64,000 nucleotides of DNA from Phymorhynchus buccinoides (taxonomy: Eukaryota > Mollusca > Gastropoda > Neogastropoda > Raphitomidae): NCBI GenBank assembly GCA_017654935.2, contig CM065710.1, forward strand, positions 30,117,956 to 30,181,955. The letters run 5' to 3'. Shown here in pieces: positions 20,120 through 31,195 of the stretch (positions are counted from its first letter, which is position 1; every line of letters begins with the position of its first letter). Under the pieces are notes generated by a model. That model saw only the letters and a list, made by a program, of their open reading frames with translations, did no database searches and was not told where the DNA came from. The position numbers were made by a program, and so were the translations under genes.

Positions 20120-21424
20120 GATTGTATGCCAAATTTGGCCAAATTGTAATATCGAATAACTTGCAAACGGCTGTTTGAGGAGAGAATCCTGTCATGTTTG
20201 CTCTCAAAGGCAAACATAAGCCCTCTAGTTTCTAATGGATTCTGTGCCCGATTAGGATGCTGCGTTTGACAAAAAAGACTTTCAAACTCTCTAAGTCTTG
20301 AATTAATCCATGCATTATTATACAGCTAAGTTATGTCTGACAAGCTGCCACCATCATGTGAGAGAGTTCTAATTGTGATAAAGAAATGAGAATGAAATGG
20401 AAGCCATTGGACGAAGGGCAGTGTGAATTAAGGGGGATTGAGAGATACGGGTGAGGTGGAAGGGGGGGGGGGGGTCGGCTAATAAAGAAAGCGAAACAAG
20501 TTTGTTGTTTTTTTCTTCAGGAAGTCAGTTACGTGCATTTCGTTAATGCTAAAAAGTGAAAGGTTGTGTAAGCCATGCCAAGTATTTTTTTGCAAATGCT
20601 CTTGATGTTTATTATGCATTCTATTGTGAGCTCGTATGACCCTCCCCCCCCCCCTCCCTCCCCGAGAATTTGTGAGTGCATAAATGGCGTGCATGTTGAA
20701 AAGGTGAGGTGGGTGAGGGTGGGGGTCTGTTTGTCCATGCCTTGATTTTTTGATTTTTTTTTCTCCTCTTGATTGTTTTCTCTCGTAATATTTGTAAAGC
20801 GCTCTGAGGATGATTTTTTTTTATCATCGAAGAGCGCTATAGAAGCTTTATTTATTATTATTATATTTGTTGTGTGTGTGTGTGTGAATGATTGGATGGA
20901 ATGAAAATGGTCTTATCACCGTATCTATGCCGTTGTTATAAAAACTGGATGTCAAAAATCATCAATAGGTTTTTTTTTTAAATCATGATTTTGTAAAAAA
21001 ATTTAATAAGATTTTTTTTGTTTTGTTAGCAGGTTAGGGCTAGGGCTTTTTGTTGATTTGTGTGTTAGTTTTTTTGTGGTTTAAAAAAAACAAAACTATT
21101 TTGTAGGTATTTTGTACAATGTGCTTCTGAAATGAATGAAACTTGGCCATAATCTTGCAAAATGTTGTATGCAATAAATGATAAATCGATGGAAATTTGT
21201 TTGCGTCTGATTTGTGCTATTCACAAAGAGAGCATACGTACATTTTACTGAAATCAGTGAGGCTTTATACTGAAAAGTATCTGCCCCTGTTGCGCGCACT
21301 GACACGCATGCGCCACCTGCAATAAGATTATCGCCCTTGCCTGTCACGTAGTAGTAGTATAGAGCCACAGAAAATTCTCTGCCCCTGACTCGTTACTAGG
21401 TGTTGTGGTCGACTCGGTCAAGTA
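20120..21424. other. Intergenic sequence with a LINE 3' tail
   Basis: At about 20790-20860 a plus-strand LINE tail is visible (tttgtaaagcgctctgagga, gagcgctatagaagctttat, then (ATT)n). A poly-C/G run lies at 20463 and a fragment of the gataattttctgcccct repeat at 21320-21400. The rest is unassigned. A candidate AATAAA for MCC is at about 21173. Confidence 0.5.
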
Positions 21425-21745
21425 TGTTGTTTTTGTTGTTGTACCCTGGCTAAAAGACTCCAGGGATCATCCCAACAGCCGAAGCACTTGAACACTATGG
21501 TACACATGCACCAGCTAGGGATGAGAACATTACGTGTGTGTGTGTGACCGCTTTTGATTACCCCGCCACGTGGGCAGCCACACTCCGACTTTGGAGGCTG
21601 ATGGTGTTATGCTAGGAGCTTGTCACAGCTAAAGACAATCCCCGCATAACTATGTAGAGCATGACAACATCTTGACGTAGCCTTGGTGTTCTAGCTTATG
21701 TCAATTGGTGTGACGCAGCCTTAAGCCAAGGCGAAAGAAGTAGTA
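21425..21745 (-). mobile_element. Dispersed family J, copy 1
   Basis: It shares long blocks with the plus-strand copy at 50786-51090: ctggctaaaagactccaggg, cccaacagccgaagcacttg, gggcagccacactccgactt and gttctagcttatgtcaat. A third partial copy is at 56256-56412. I cannot assign it to a known class. Confidence 0.75.
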
Positions 21746-21871
21746 TAAATCCACATTTAGAGAACATTGGTGTACCATTTATTTTGCATTATAAGGCCCC
21801 AAGGCGCACCCCCCAAATTTCACACAAAATTCAGATTATGTTAGTATATTTTCTTACACAAGTAGTCATAT

Positions 21872-22207
21872 TCCCCGGAGGGTCTTTCATAAAAATAGTT
21901 CCCCCACCTTCTGAAAGTTCTGTGCTTGTAACTTCCTCTAATCTGCCACTCTCTTTGACTCTGCCTTTTTCCCTTTGCTTTCTATCATCTACTATCTTTC
22001 TGACTTATTGGCCCATTCTCCTGCCTTTTTTTTTCTCAAAACAAATCTTCCAAATAATCTTTCTCCTTTGAGCTCCTCCGAAATCGGAATGTGTCGGCTG
22101 TACGCAGCGGGGAGACCAGTAAAAACTGAAAACCGGACACATAATATGTACCTTACCCATTATGGCCATATGGCCTGGGAACGCAGAAGAAGAAGAAGAA
22201 GAAGAAG
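21872..22207 (+). mobile_element. SINE-like family, subfamily A, full copy
   Basis: Running plus, it has ggagggtctttcataaaaat, the common body, ctttgagctcctccgaaatc, gtacgcagcggggagaccag, ggccatatggcc and (GAA)n. It lies inside an older repeat whose ends (ttgcattataaggcccc near 21785 and cgccttatattccgaaaaat near 22300) are roughly inverted. Confidence 0.88.
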
Positions 22208-22796
22208 GATTTTCCACTGCTGTTTAAAAAAAGAAGTGGTAGTCATATTATAAGGCACAGGAGTCTCGCTCAGGGGAGGGGGGGGGGGGTGGGGTGTATC
22301 GCCTTATATTCCGAAAAATACGTATCTCTTTGGCGGAGGTTTACAATCACACTTTTGCCGGTACTAATACGCTAAGGCCCTTTACTCAAATGGCAATTAT
22401 CATTGGTTGACATTAGCCTGTAGTAGGGGCCAACAGTAACATGAGAGCTTTACAGTAAATTATTTCCGGCTCACTCGTGTTAACGAAGTGAGTCTATAGT
22501 GTGATAGTTGTTCGGTTGTGTGTCCATGTATGTATGTGTGTGTGTGTGTTGCGTCCATGGTCTAATCTCCAAACTTTAACGTTGGCATTTTCTCGGGAAA
22601 TAGAAATCGTACATTGTTCAAACTTTGCACACATATAGATGTTTATGCAAGCTTTCAAGCAATAATGATTTGAATAATTAATACTTAAAACAACACTGTA
22701 AGCAGATAACATTCTAAACAGATAACATTTTAGATCAATGGGTTAGAGAGTATTCAACAGGCAACATGAGTTTAAGAAACTCATCAAAACTGAAAG

Positions 22797-22873
22797 CCTT
22801 GATAGCTCATTGGTAGAGTGTCTGTCTGTCATACCAATGGTTTCGGGTTCGATTCTCGGCACGGACACTTAAA
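22797..22873 (+). tRNA. tRNA-like sequence, probable pseudogene or SINE head
   Basis: The segment has an A-box-like tagctcattggtagag and a B-box-like gggttcgattc at tRNA-like spacing, with ctgtcat where an anticodon loop would lie (GTC). The anticodon stem and acceptor stem pair poorly, so I do not regard it as a functional tRNA gene. Confidence 0.35.
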
Positions 22874-23279
22874 AAAAAAAAAGTTTTTTAGTTGTATCCA
22901 TTAACGATAGTTTCATTTGTACTTTTAAATTTTATTAGCAATCTTGCACTTGAGACACCCCCCCCTCCCCCTCAATCTTTGTTGCTGTCCCACATGTGCC
23001 TGTTCGAGTGAGCCTTGAAGGCTTTGCCTCTTGTCTACAGTATGGCTTGCACACATTAGACACGGAAACCTCATGCGATTCTTATCAGCAAATAAGCAAA
23101 AGAAAATAAGCGGATGGGATAAGCATAAATCAATCAAATCAACATTTTTATTGTCCATTTTGCAGGAAATTATTTTTATAGCGATTTAAAACAAATCAAC
23201 GAAACAACGCAATAAAGACATAATTATGGTGTGTAGAAAACCCAAAAGATAATAAGAGCTTGAAAAATCATCCAAAATG

Positions 23280-23625
23280 AGGTCTTAATAGGGAGGGGTC
23301 TTGTAAGGGAGGTAATTTTAATACTTACAAAGAAGGGCAATGTCTCAGAGAAGCAGGTCTTATGTGGGAGGGAATCTTATACTGGGAGGTCTTATAAGGG
23401 AGGTAATTTTAATACTTACAAAGAAGGGCAATGTCTCAGAGAAGCAGGTCTTATGTGGGAGGGAATCTTATACTGGGAGGTCTTATAAGGGAGGTTCCAC
23501 TAGGAAAGTCCCGAATTTTTAACAATACAGATGTGTGTAGGAACGACCCTGGAGGCAATGCCCGGAGGCAGTGCAACACCAGGAAAGTCCCGAATTTTCA
23601 ACAGTACAGATGTGTGCTGTAGAAG
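23280..23625. mobile_element. MITE family G (tandemly duplicated) and family C fragment
   Basis: The block ggtaattttaatacttacaa, agggcaatgtctcagagaag, cttataagggaggttccact is present with its inner 91 bases in two tandem copies (about 23310 and 23401). It abuts two overlapping pieces of family C (ggaggcaatgcccggaggca). Confidence 0.75.
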
Positions 23626-23689
23626 GTCTGACTCTTGACTTGTTTTAAAGAAACCTGCATCACCCCAGGGTCTTAACATTGAATGAATG

Positions 23690-24170
23690 TTTCCGCCCCA
23701 TGGTATAAATAGTTCCCCCACCTTCTTCTGGGGGAAGTTCTCTTTGACTCTTGCCTTTTCCCCCTTTAGCTTACTGTCATCTACTATCTTTCTGCCTTAA
23801 AGATCACGTATCAAAATCACATGTTTTCCCTCTTATAGCTGGAAATAAATCTTGTTTTGACCAGGTCTGACTCCCATACAAATGCCCCCAAATTCAAACT
23901 GTAGCATAATTTTAAAGAGCAGCCTCAATTTGAAGTTGGGGGCATTTGTATGTGGGTCACAGCTACCCAGAAAAAAAACCCCAAGGGACTTAGTGTCTTT
24001 AACTGGTCCATCCATTCTCCTGCCTTTGTTCTTTAATTTCTTTCAGAAAGGTTTTCTCCAGCCGAAGACGGACATGCTGGGCCTGACCATTTCTTAGTTG
24101 GGCACGTAACGTAACGGCAGCATGACGCTCATAGGACAGGAAACTGTCTGAGAGATCAAAGAAGAAGAAT
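23690..24170 (+). mobile_element. SINE-B copy interrupted by a TTAA MITE
   Basis: SINE-B runs from tataaatagttcccccacc to the tail aactgtctgagagatcaaag. At the TTAA of tctgccTTAA it is split by a 206-base element (23797-24002). That element begins ttaaagatcacgt, ends agtgtctttaa and restores TTAA on both sides. The insert is related to 37066-37302. Confidence 0.85.
23797..24002. mobile_element. TTAA MITE family P, nested copy
   Basis: Compared with 37066-37302, this copy is in reverse orientation. Shared blocks include tgggggcatttgtatg, tcaatttgaagttgggg and agctgtgacccac-type words. The intact SINE-B copies give the empty site, confirming the insertion boundaries. Confidence 0.85.
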
Positions 24171-24225
24171 GAATTCATTTTTCTATAGAGCAGCCATGGG
24201 CCTGAGAGGCAAGAGGTTCAAAGTT

Positions 24226-24640
24226 AGGCGAGGGGGGGGAGGTGACGTCCCGTTTCGCCCTGTGCAATTTCGCCCTGTTCCCCTTTCGCCCTGATGATTA
24301 CGGTAGTGTCTTTTCGCCCTGTTTCGTTTCGCCCTGTTCCCATTTAGCCCTGTCTCACTCAAAGATTCAACACAGTTCAATAGAGGTCATACACATTCAA
24401 ATGTATTGATATTTAGGATGATTTATTGATAAACACATCCACACACACACAGAGTGAGAGAGAGAGAGAGAGAGGAGGGTGACGTCCCGTTTCGCCCTGT
24501 GAGGCAAAAGGGGAACAGGGCGAAACGAAACAGGGCGAAAGGCGACAGGGCGAAACGACATGGGTAAACAGGGCGAAACGGCACTGCCACTGCCCGACTA
24601 ATGGAGTTTCGTTTCGCCTTGACAGGGCGAAATGGTACCT
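24226..24640. repeat. Cluster of GGGCGAAA motifs in two inverted blocks
   Basis: Left block 24235-24362 has ttcgccctg six or more times; right block 24475-24635 has cagggcgaaa on the same strand about six times. The word gacgtcccgtttcgccctgt occurs in direct orientation at the start of both. The purine tract at 24452-24478 separates them. The structure is compact and imperfectly inverted, with no coding capacity. Confidence 0.7.
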
Positions 24641-25385
24641 CACCAGGGGGGAGGGAGGGGGGCAGGGAAGTGTCAAGGGGGAGGAAGTGGGTAGGTTGGG
24701 AGTGAGGGGGTGAAGTGTTGGTCACCTGTACAACCGGAGGGGGGGGGGGGGGGATAGTAAGTGTGGACTGTTCTTTTTTCTTTTTTTTCTTCCTACATAC
24801 TAGACTGGACTGGGACTGCTTGCGTTTGAGTTCCGTATCATTGTACCCCCATCTCTATGTGTCCCCGATTTCGTCTCTATGACTGTCACCATCTCTATAT
24901 GTCACTGTCTCTATATGTGTCCCTGTCTCTACATGTCCCCGTCTCTCTATGTGTCGCATAGCACTGATGATGATGCATTTCTGTTTAACGTCCTCCGGTC
25001 TGGACCAGACACATACAGAACACTAGTAGATATAAAGATGGCGGGCAGTGGGATAAAGATGGTGGGAACGATCATGGAGGCAATACCCGGAGGCAGTGCA
25101 ACACCAAGGAAAAGTCCCGAAATTTTGTAACAATACAGATGTGTGTGTGTGTGTGTGCATATCACTGATCCCTGGCGTTCGTAGTTTTTTTGTACTTGCA
25201 GTACGCTCCGTCGCTCCTTGTTCATTTTCCGTCGCGTTTAATTCCACCACCCCCCCCCCCCCCCCCCCCCCCCCTCAGTAACCCCACAGCTGTGAAGGGG
25301 AAGAAAATCACACACAGTAACCCCACACTGCTGCTTTTTCCGGCAATTTAGGAGTGAAGAATTACATCACCCCCCCCCCCCCCCC

Positions 25386-25421
<36 letters not shown>

Positions 25422-25600
25422 TTTCCTCCCATTCCCTTCCACTGTGACACTCAAACTCGAAGGCTGAAATTTAAGCACTGGCTCGATCTACTAGCTTTAG
25501 TGCTGCAGCCAAAGGGATGAGTTGGCCTTTGCAGGGGGGGGCCGGCGGGGGCGGTATCTCCTATCCTCCAGCCCTTACAACCCAGTAACTCCCCCATTCC
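24641..25600. other. Homopolymer-rich intergenic DNA with a family C copy
   Basis: A family C copy is at 24975-25140 (tttaacgtcctccggtctgg, gaggcaatacccggaggcag). Long poly-C runs lie at 25247-25274 and 25371-25422. No gene is visible. Confidence 0.7.
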
Positions 25601-25615
25601 CACAAAGAGAGAGAA

Positions 25616-25845
<230 letters not shown>

Positions 25846-25859
25846 TGTTCCTTGGTACA

Positions 25860-26480
25860 ATTTAAAGAGGTAGGGGGGTTTTTTTGCACAGGGGGGCGTT
25901 GTCCCTGGACGCCACTAGGGGCCCCTAGACCCCCGCCCTTTTTGCAACCACCCCCCCCCCCCCCCTCCTCTCCCTTTCCCTCTTTCTCTGTCTGGCTCTC
26001 TGTGTCTCCGTCTCTGTCTGTCTGTATGTCTGTCTGTCTCTTTCTCTCTCTCGTTCTCTTTCTCTCTCTATCGTTATAAGTGTGGGTGTGAGTGTGATTT
26101 GTTAATAGTGTGGCCTGGGCGTCTTTAAGTGTCCATCAGTGTGAGTGTTTCAAGTTGGTTGCGAAAGTGTACTGTAGATTATGTCATTCATTATTTGGGC
26201 GTGACTGAGAAATTGACTGAGGGATCAGGGAAGGGGGGTGTTGGTCAATGTTTGATGTATACTTTTTGTTCATTGTGTTTACTATTCATTTTAGTGATTT
26301 CTGTAAAGCGCTTAGAGCTTAAAGATTAGGCGCTATGAAAGTTGTCTTAATAAATAAATAAATAAATAAATAAATTCATCCTAGATCCGGCCCTGAAATT
26401 TAAATCAGTAAACAAAAATTGTAATTCAACATGCAGCTACTATACAGGCAAAATGAGATATCCTAGGTGAAAACGGGAAG
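25860..26480. other. Intergenic DNA ending in a LINE 3' tail
   Basis: At about 26290-26375 a plus-strand LINE tail appears: ttctgtaaagcgcttagagc, ggcgctatgaaagttgtc and (AAAT)n. Upstream are CT-rich and poly-C stretches. No gene is seen. Confidence 0.6.
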
Positions 26481-26768
26481 AGTTTCTTTTTCTTCTTCTT
26501 CTTCGTTCGCTCAGACAGATTCCTGCCATATGAGCGTCGATGCGTCATGCTGCCGTTATGCGCCTAACTAAGAAATAGTTAGGCCCAGCATGTCCTGACT
26601 TCGGCTGAAGAAATCTTTAGTAAGAATTTATGTAGAGAGAAAAAAGGTAGGAGGAGAATGATTGGGCCAGTAAAGATAGAAAGATAGCTAGATGACAAGT
26701 AAGCAAAAGGGGAAAAGGCAGAGTCAAAGAGAGTGACGGATTAGAGGAAGTTACAAGCACAGAACTTC

Positions 26769-27989
26769 CAGGCGACGAAAATGGTGTTTCACGTCCTCTT
26801 GGTCTGAATCAGTCAGACACATATGGGACATTTGTAAATACAAATATGGTGGGAACAATACTGGAGGCAATGCCCGGAGGCAGTACAAAACAAGGGCGTC
26901 GCCGAGCGGCAGACATGTCCGTCACCAGCAATGCCACGCACTTGCGACACCCCGTAGAGTGTCACATCCTGACACAAAATTGGAAGGGATTCTGTCTTCT
27001 AGTTCACGAGATACAGCTTAAAGAAGAAACATATAGCGCAAAGAAGGAAATTTCGGTTTTCAAGGTCACACTTCAAGGTCAAGGTCAGCATGGTGATAAT
27101 TTATGCTCGGATGTTTTCTTCTCTAGGGTATACAGTACCACACACAATCTGAAGCGCTTCTGTCAAGTACCAATGTGGAAAATATGGCTTAAAACCCAAT
27201 GTGTAGACCCCTACCACTTTCAAGGCCTACGGATCGCCCGGACCGTGACCTTGACCTTGATCGGTATGCCACCATCAGAACGGGCATAAGCCAAAGTACC
27301 TTCATGCCAAATTTGAAGACTCTAACACTAACGGTGTGGGAGTTATGGCCCCTGAAAGATTTTCGGTTTTCAAGATCGTACGCCAAGGTCAAGGTCACGA
27401 CGGCAATATGGTTTGCGCGGGTGCCTTTCTCTCATGGTGACACACCAGCACACACAATTTGACGTGATTCTGTCAACCCGTTCGAAAGATATCCTTGGGA
27501 CAGACAGAAGGAGAAAAAAATGACCCTCCGATTTTCAGGCTCCAGCGATCTTTTTGACCTTGATCGGTATGCCATCATCAGAACGGGCATAAGCCAAACC
27601 ACCTTCATACCAAGTTTCAACATCCTATGTTGATCGGTGCCCGAGATATGGCTAAAAATAGATTTTCGGTTTTCAAGGTCGTACGTCATGGTCAAGGTCA
27701 CGACGGCAAAATGGTTTGCGCCGAACTCTTCCTATTAAGGAGGCACACCTTCACACAAAATTTGACGCAATTCGGTCAAGCGGTTCGGGAGATATCCTTG
27801 GGACAGACAGAAAGAAAAAAAAAAAAAAAAAACCCCAGCCCATCGCAATAGTCCGTCTTGGTGACGGACTAACCAGTAAAGTCCCGATTTTTGTGTGTAT
27901 ATTAATACAGATAGCTGTAGCAGTAACCACGCCTCGGTTAAACCTCATCGGCTATGGCACCGCCACAAGTAAATAGTAAGAAACCAAAA
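26769..27989. mobile_element. Family C retroposon split by family M
   Basis: Family C begins gcgacgaaaatgg after one copy of aagcacagaacttccag and ends before a second copy (27994-28010), a target duplication of about 17 bases. Its sequence is interrupted between gcagtacaaaac and cagtaaagtcccg by 26889-27864; the intact copy at 12145-12391 gives the empty site. Confidence 0.85.
26889..27864 (+). mobile_element. Family M element with a terminal hairpin (976 bp)
   Basis: It begins agggcgtcgccgagcggcag and ends with the hairpin tagtccgtc/ttggt/gacggacta. Inside, several subunits repeat a pattern: ttcggttttcaaggtc, a caaggtcaaggtca cluster, a ttgacg(c/t)gattctgtcaa stretch and gagatatccttgggacagac. 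There are no clear inverted ends and little or no target duplication, so a rolling-circle (Helitron-like) origin is possible but unproven. A related copy lies at 34585-35440. Confidence 0.65.
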
Positions 27990-28010
27990 TTTTAAGCACA
28001 GAACTTCCAG

Positions 28011-28149
28011 GATGGAAGTTCAGTTTAACGTCGCGTATCGGCTTTCGCCATGTACGACGGGCTGAACAAACCAACCAGGGTATAAACAAAAAATTATGTT
28101 CCTGAATCACTGTCTTAGCCAAAAGGCCGAGAAGCGATCAGAATTTAAG
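28011..28149 (-). mobile_element. U2 snRNA-headed SINE, copy 2, with 10-bp target duplication
   Basis: On the minus strand the U2-identical run from 28138 is longer than in copy 1, reaching ggctaaga (26 bases). The body and tail match 16040-16181. Direct repeats gaacttccag at 28001-28010 and 28150-28159 flank it, showing retroposition into the SINE-B sequence. Confidence 0.88.
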
Positions 28150-28385
28150 GAACTTCCAGAAGGTGGGGGAACTATTTATACAAAAGACCCCCCGGTATCC
28201 CCACTGGGGAAGGGAAGAGTTTAAAAGGGAAGATTTCTTCGTAAAGCTTGACCTTCTAAAGGGGTCACTACACTTTATACAATGCGATCTGATTCTGACT
28301 GGATGTCTGTGAAATACTTCCGCCTAAAAATTATTCTACTGTTCTTGCTCACTATACTGGAGTAGACCGCAATATACGAATCAAA

Positions 28386-28733
28386 TAAAATCTCCCCGTG
28401 GGGATACCGGGGGGGGGGGGGGGGTCTTTTGTACAAATAGTTCCCCCACCTTCTGGAAGTTCTGTGCTTGTAACTTCCTCTAATTCTGTCATTCTCTTTG
28501 ACTCTGCCTTTTCCCCTTTTGCTTACTGTCATCTGCTATCTTTCTATCTCAGTCACTTGGTCCATTCCTGCTCCTGCCTTTTTCTCTGTAAATTCTTACC
28601 AAGATTTCTTCAGCCAAAGTCGGACATTCTAGCTGGGCCTAACTGATTTCTTAGTTATAGGCGCATAACGGCAGCATGACGCATCTACGCACATATGACA
28701 GGAAACTGTCTGAGCGAACGAAGAAGAAGAAAT
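28386..28733 (+). mobile_element. SINE-like family, subfamily B, full copy
   Basis: The copy runs from ccccgtggggataccggggg through the body and B module (gcataacggcagcatgacgc, ggaaactgtctgagcgaacg) to aagaagaagaa. The 180 bases before it (28207-28385) are unassigned. Confidence 0.88.
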
Positions 28734-28884
28734 AAAATGTCCGATACCAAAATACCGATATTTCATCATATTCGTGTACAAGGGGACTACCATTAATAGG
28801 CCTATAGCAAACATGACCAGTAGGGTTTCATCATATTCATGTAGACAGTAGAATTTCACGATAACTCTGCCTCACAAATGTCAC

Positions 28885-29117
28885 AATCACTGCTCTCCCC
28901 GCTTGCGTACAGCGGACACATTCCGATTTCGGAGGAGCTCAAAGGAGGAAAATTCTTTGGAAGATTTTTTTTTTTTTTTAAAGGCAGGAGAATGGGCCAA
29001 TGAGTCAGAAAGATAGTAGATGATAGAAAGCAAAGGAAAAAGGCAGAGTCAAAGAGAGTGGCAGATTAGTTACAAGCACAGAACTTCCAGAAGGTGGGGA
29101 AACTATTTTTACGAAAG

Positions 29118-29154
<37 letters not shown>

Positions 29155-29166
29155 CCCCACGGGGAG
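28885..29166 (-). mobile_element. SINE-like family, subfamily A, 3'-truncated
   Basis: It starts at the ctccccgcttgcgtacagcg word, so the ggccatatggcc end and GAA tail are missing. The 5' side is complete to gtatccccacggggag with an expanded poly-C run (29120-29149). Confidence 0.82.
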
Positions 29167-29209
29167 AATTTGGGATCAAATCTTATGCTAGGAGTGCTAT
29201 AATATCGGT

Positions 29210-29408
29210 TTAACCCTTTCACCGCCAGCCATTTTTCAGCCAAAAAATACCATTAAACTTAACTGGGTACAGAAGAGAAAAAAATCTCCAATATTGCGAA
29301 TTCCTCTGTGACATATATAACATTAGGCCTATCCTTACCTCCCAACAATAAGAAAATAGGGTCTTTGGATAACAGGCCCTGATTTGATGCCTTTTAGTGA
29401 CATTGGCG
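29210..29408. mobile_element. piggyBac-like MITE, 3'-truncated copy
   Basis: The copy starts ttaaccctttcaccgccagc and matches 6787-7033 as far as agtgacattggcggtga, where it loses the right TTAA. Its left end is the best preserved of the four copies. Confidence 0.8.
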
Positions 29409-29494
29409 GTGATAGCATGGATAATTATTGTGACACGAATGAGTCATCATTCATAGGCCTAGTTTTATCAAATAGGTCAATGTCCAGTAGTTAG

Positions 29495-30007
29495 GAAATT
29501 GGCCTCTGTGTGTGTGTGTGTGTGTGTGTGTGCGTGCGTGCGCGCAAGTCTGTATGTGTGTGTGTGTGTGTGTGATTATTGTGACACAAATGAGTCATCA
29601 CATGGGCCTAGTTTTATTGCAGGTCAATGTTCAGTAGTCAGGAAATTGGCCTGTGTGTGTGTGTGTTGGGGGAGGGAGGGAGGGGGGGGGGGGGGGGGGG
29701 GTCTGAGTGTGTGTGTGTGAGAGTATGTCTGTGTCTGTGTATGTACACATGTGTGTATGTGTGTGTGTTGGTGCGATTGTGTATGAGTGGGTGCTAGTCT
29801 CTGTGTGTGAGAGAGAGAGTCGGTGTGTGTGCGTGTGTGTGTGTCAGTATGTGTTTGTGCGTGTGTATGTGTGCGTAGAGTCAAATGTGTGAACTATTGA
29901 AATAGCAACAAAGAAAAGGACTCATGTCATTCAAGAGAGAGAGGTGATAGAGAATATGCCATGAACACATGTGCGCACACACACACACTAACACTCACTC
30001 ACTCACA

Positions 30008-30038
<31 letters not shown>

Positions 30039-30310
30039 TCTATCTCAAAGACACAATCACTTACACACACACACTCTCTCACCCACATACACACACACAT
30101 GTACGCACACGCACGCACACGCACACTACTATCTCTCTCTCTCACACACACACACACACACTCTATCTCAAAGACACACTCACTTACACACACACTCTCT
30201 CTCACCCACATGTACACACACACACACACAGGAAGTGTATTCTAACACATCACTACACACACACTCTCTCTCACCCACACACACACACACACACACAAAC
30301 AGGAAGTGTA
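29495..30310. repeat. Complex (GT)n and (CA)n/(CT)n microsatellite field
   Basis: Two direct copies of a tract containing gtgtgattattgtgacac-type sequence and caatgttcagtagtcaggaa frame GT repeats (29500-29880). From 29970 the strand switches to CA/CT. There, a unit with tatctcaaagacacaatcac and acactctctcacccacat is repeated in tandem. Confidence 0.85.
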
Positions 30311-31195
30311 TTACACATCACTTCACACAACAACCCAGCAGTCAAGTTTCATATTGTTCATACATACACGCCTTTATTTGTTTTCCAAAATTGATTAATT
30401 TCTGAAAAAATACTGTGATGATCAAAGCATGCTCTTCTGACTCTTTCAACCACTCATTATTTAATCACACTACACACCATCTTTTCTTTTTCTTTTTTTT
30501 AACACATTCAGTTTTGACCAGGATTAATTTTTGTCTCAAAAAAGAAAAAGAAAAAAATGCACTTACAAAAAAAAAACCACACACACAAACTATAAACACA
30601 CACACGACACAACACCAAAAAAGCTCATTTTTAAAATGTCAAATTACAAAACAATATTTCAAAAAATAATGATAATGGTTATGACCACACACACACACAC
30701 ACACGCAGAAACATGAATAATATAGACTCACTTTGAAATATTCGAAGCGAATAACATTGGTCATTATGACCCATAATATGTTTTTTGTACCATGCTCACG
30801 TATAACACAAAACAAAAAGAAGTAAAAAAAACACCACAAAAAACCCATCCACAAACAGAACAAAAAGGAAAAAAAAAAAAATTCTAAGTGACAATTTGAA
30901 GATTGTTAATGTTAAACCCAAAATATTTTAAAATTAAATGTCCATGGTGCCCAGATAGTAATATCAATTTTTCTATAGCAAACACAACAAAAAGTAGATA
31001 ATAAAGAAAAAATGATCAAAGTGACAACATGAAAATTCTGTCAAACCCCCCCCCCCCCCTAAAAAACCACACCCAACAATTTCAATGGTACCAAGGTGCA
31101 TCACATTCACAGTACATCAACTCCTGGCCTTGCAAAACGTATACTGAGCAAGAGAGAGCAAACAATCTTCCATAGGAAGATCCCTGTCTTCAGGA
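30311..31195. other. AT-rich intergenic DNA
   Basis: A-rich, CA-containing sequence between the two convergent genes. I see no gene or repeat family here apart from short homopolymers. Confidence 0.5.

Larger units (their letters stand above)
26483..28206 (-). mobile_element. SINE-B copy split by a nest of younger elements
   Basis: The minus-strand SINE-B 3' half lies at 26483-26768 and its 5' part at 28150-28206 (aaggtgggggaactatttat, agaccccccggtatcccc). Both breaks occur at the same word, aagcacagaacttccag. Between them lie family C (26769-27989) and a U2-headed SINE (28011-28149). Confidence 0.88.

Noticed and set aside
22797..22873. Functional tRNA-Asp gene
   Set aside because: A- and B-box-like words are present, but the anticodon and acceptor stems do not pair well enough. 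Listed only as tRNA-like.
26889..27864. Family M as a definite Helitron
   Set aside because: A terminal hairpin and little target duplication fit, but I do not see a TC start, a CTRR end or an A/T insertion site, so it is left unclassified.
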